Below are positions 63,174 to 64,000 of a stretch of DNA of 64,000 nucleotides, piece by piece. Under the pieces are notes generated by a model. The model was not told the DNA's origin and made no database searches. It saw only the letters and a program-made list of their open reading frames with translations. Position 1 is the first letter of the stretch, and each line of letters starts with the position of its first letter. The position numbers and the translations under genes were made by a program. This DNA comes from Calidithermus chliarophilus DSM 9957 (GTDB lineage Bacteria > Deinococcota > Deinococci > Deinococcales > Thermaceae): NCBI RefSeq assembly GCF_000430045.1, contig NZ_KE387023.1, positions 2,588,929-2,652,928 of the forward strand. Direction: 5' to 3'.

Positions 63174-64000
63174 GCGGCCGCCTCCTGCTTGGGGCGCATC
63201 AGCCGCAAATAGACGAGCGTCGCCACCACCGAGATGCCCAGGATCAGCACCGAGTAGGCCGCCGCCACCCCGGGGCTCTGGTAGGCGTTGTACCAGAAGT
63301 AGGCCTCCCCGGCCAGCACCGGCAGGTTGCGCCCGCCCAAGGCCACCACCACCGCGAAGACCTCGAGCGCCAGGATCGTCCGCAGGATCAGGGCCACCTG
63401 CAGGCTGGGCATCAGCAAGGGCAGCGTGACCCGCCAGAACCGCCGCCAGGGCGTCGCCCCGAACACCTCGGCGGCCTCGCCGTACTCCTTGGGGATGAGC
63501 TGCAACCCCGCCACCAGGATCACGAAGACGATGGCCGTTGCCCGCCACACCTCCGCGGCCACCACCGCCAGGAAGAGCATGGCCGGGGTCTCGTAGCTCA
63601 GCCACAGCCGGGGCTCCTGGATGACCCCCACCGCCTGCAGGAAGCTGTTGAGGTAGCCCCGCTCGGTGAAGATGGCGAGCCACGCGATGCCTGCCGCCAG
63701 GTCGGAGATGCCCAGGGGGATGGTCCAGACGTACAAGAACAGGTCGCGGCCCCGGTTGATCCCGCCCAGCAGCATCGCCATGCAAAGCGCCAGCACCACC
63801 TGCAGCGGCACCATCACCACCGTCAGCAGCACGGTGTACCTCACGGCGTCCTTGAAGTAGAGGTCGGAGGCCATGCGCTGGAAGTGCTCGAGCGTCCAGC
63901 GCCCGTCCCCGCCCCGCACCGACAGCAGCAAGGCCTCCACCAGCGGCCAGGCGAACAGAAACAGCAAAAACAGCACGCTGGGCAGGATCAGCACGTAGGG
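63170..64000 (-). CDS. sugar ABC transporter permease (MalF type), 5' end outside window
   Basis: At least 277 codons; the frame is still open at base 64000 (reading PYVLILPS at the edge, a typical permease start region, so few residues are missing). Six membrane helices and an EAA loop beginning EAAEVFGATPWR. The binding-protein gene is expected just beyond the window. Confidence 0.9.
   Translation of the reverse strand, partial: PYVLILPSVLFLLFLFAWPLVEALLLSVRGGDGRWTLEHFQRMASDLYFKDAVRYTVLLTVVMVPLQVVLALCMAMLLGGINRGRDLFLYVWTIPLGISDLAAGIAWLAIFTERGYLNSFLQAVGVIQEPRLWLSYETPAMLFLAVVAAEVWRATAIVFVILVAGLQLIPKEYGEAAEVFGATPWRRFWRVTLPLLMPSLQVALILRTILALEVFAVVVALGGRNLPVLAGEAYFWYNAYQSPGVAAAYSVLILGISVVATLVYLRLMRPKQEAAA

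Overview
The window is a high-GC (about 70% by eye) bacterial chromosome segment. It almost certainly comes from the Thermaceae, in the Meiothermus/Calidithermus/Thermus group. The evidence is a 28-codon gene for ribosomal protein bTHX directly after rpsT, a pilin operon of the T. thermophilus pilA1-pilA2-pilA3-comZ type, a GH13_18/GH63 pair of the kind used for glucosylglycerate breakdown, and many starts preceded by a TANNNT -10 box only 6-7 nt before the start codon (leaderless mRNAs, as known in Deinococcus-Thermus). No rRNA, tRNA or CRISPR array was seen.

Layout. 1-4.8 kb: a membrane protein, two DUF4388-like proteins either side of thrB, then rpsT-bTHX and an exported protein. 4.8-6.1 kb: tyrS. 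6.3-14.6 kb (minus strand): a complete System I cytochrome c maturation cluster, ccdA-ccmABCDEFGH, ending in a ccmI-like TPR protein fused to a cytochrome c domain and a Rieske protein. 14.7-24 kb: cobalamin adenosyltransferase with a BtuF-like protein, a GlxA-type regulator with a membrane-tethered paralogue, a secreted double WD40 propeller, birA-bioY, a cysteine hydrolase and an AlkA-like glycosylase. 24-29 kb: an exported PQQ-type dehydrogenase, a nucleotidyltransferase, a divergent Lrp/cupin pair and two exporters. 29.6-33.5 kb: HisK-type PHP phosphatase, another nucleotidyltransferase and a PolX whose polymerase site looks destroyed. 33.5-37.2 kb: the pilin operon. 37.5-43.3 kb (minus): a branched-chain 2-oxoacid dehydrogenase operon with a leader that looks like an attenuator. 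43.4-50.3 kb: rlmH, exporters, small membrane/exported proteins and the three-gene transhydrogenase pntAA-pntAB-pntB. 50.6-53.7 kb: a sugar ABC importer without its ATPase. 54-64 kb (minus): GH36 galactosidase, two oxidoreductases, GH13_18 phosphorylase, GH63 hydrolase and a second ABC importer that runs off the window.

Non-coding DNA is the oddest part. About twenty intergenic gaps, several inside operons, are filled with tracts of heptanucleotide repeats of several families. These recur in a fixed order and orientation and often carry a two-hairpin cassette whose second hairpin changes sequence but keeps its pairing. Separately, a 158-196 bp MITE-like element is present twice in opposite orientation. 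Each copy is flanked by TGA on both sides and they share a 69-bp core with 4 mismatches; one copy sits exactly on the comZ stop codon. A small four-helix-bundle gene of different codon use is embedded between inverted heptamer tracts inside the dehydrogenase operon. The palindrome CTCGAG is strongly over-represented across the window.

All functions are read from protein sequence and context only. Starts were adjusted where a Shine-Dalgarno site or a leaderless -10 box decides them.
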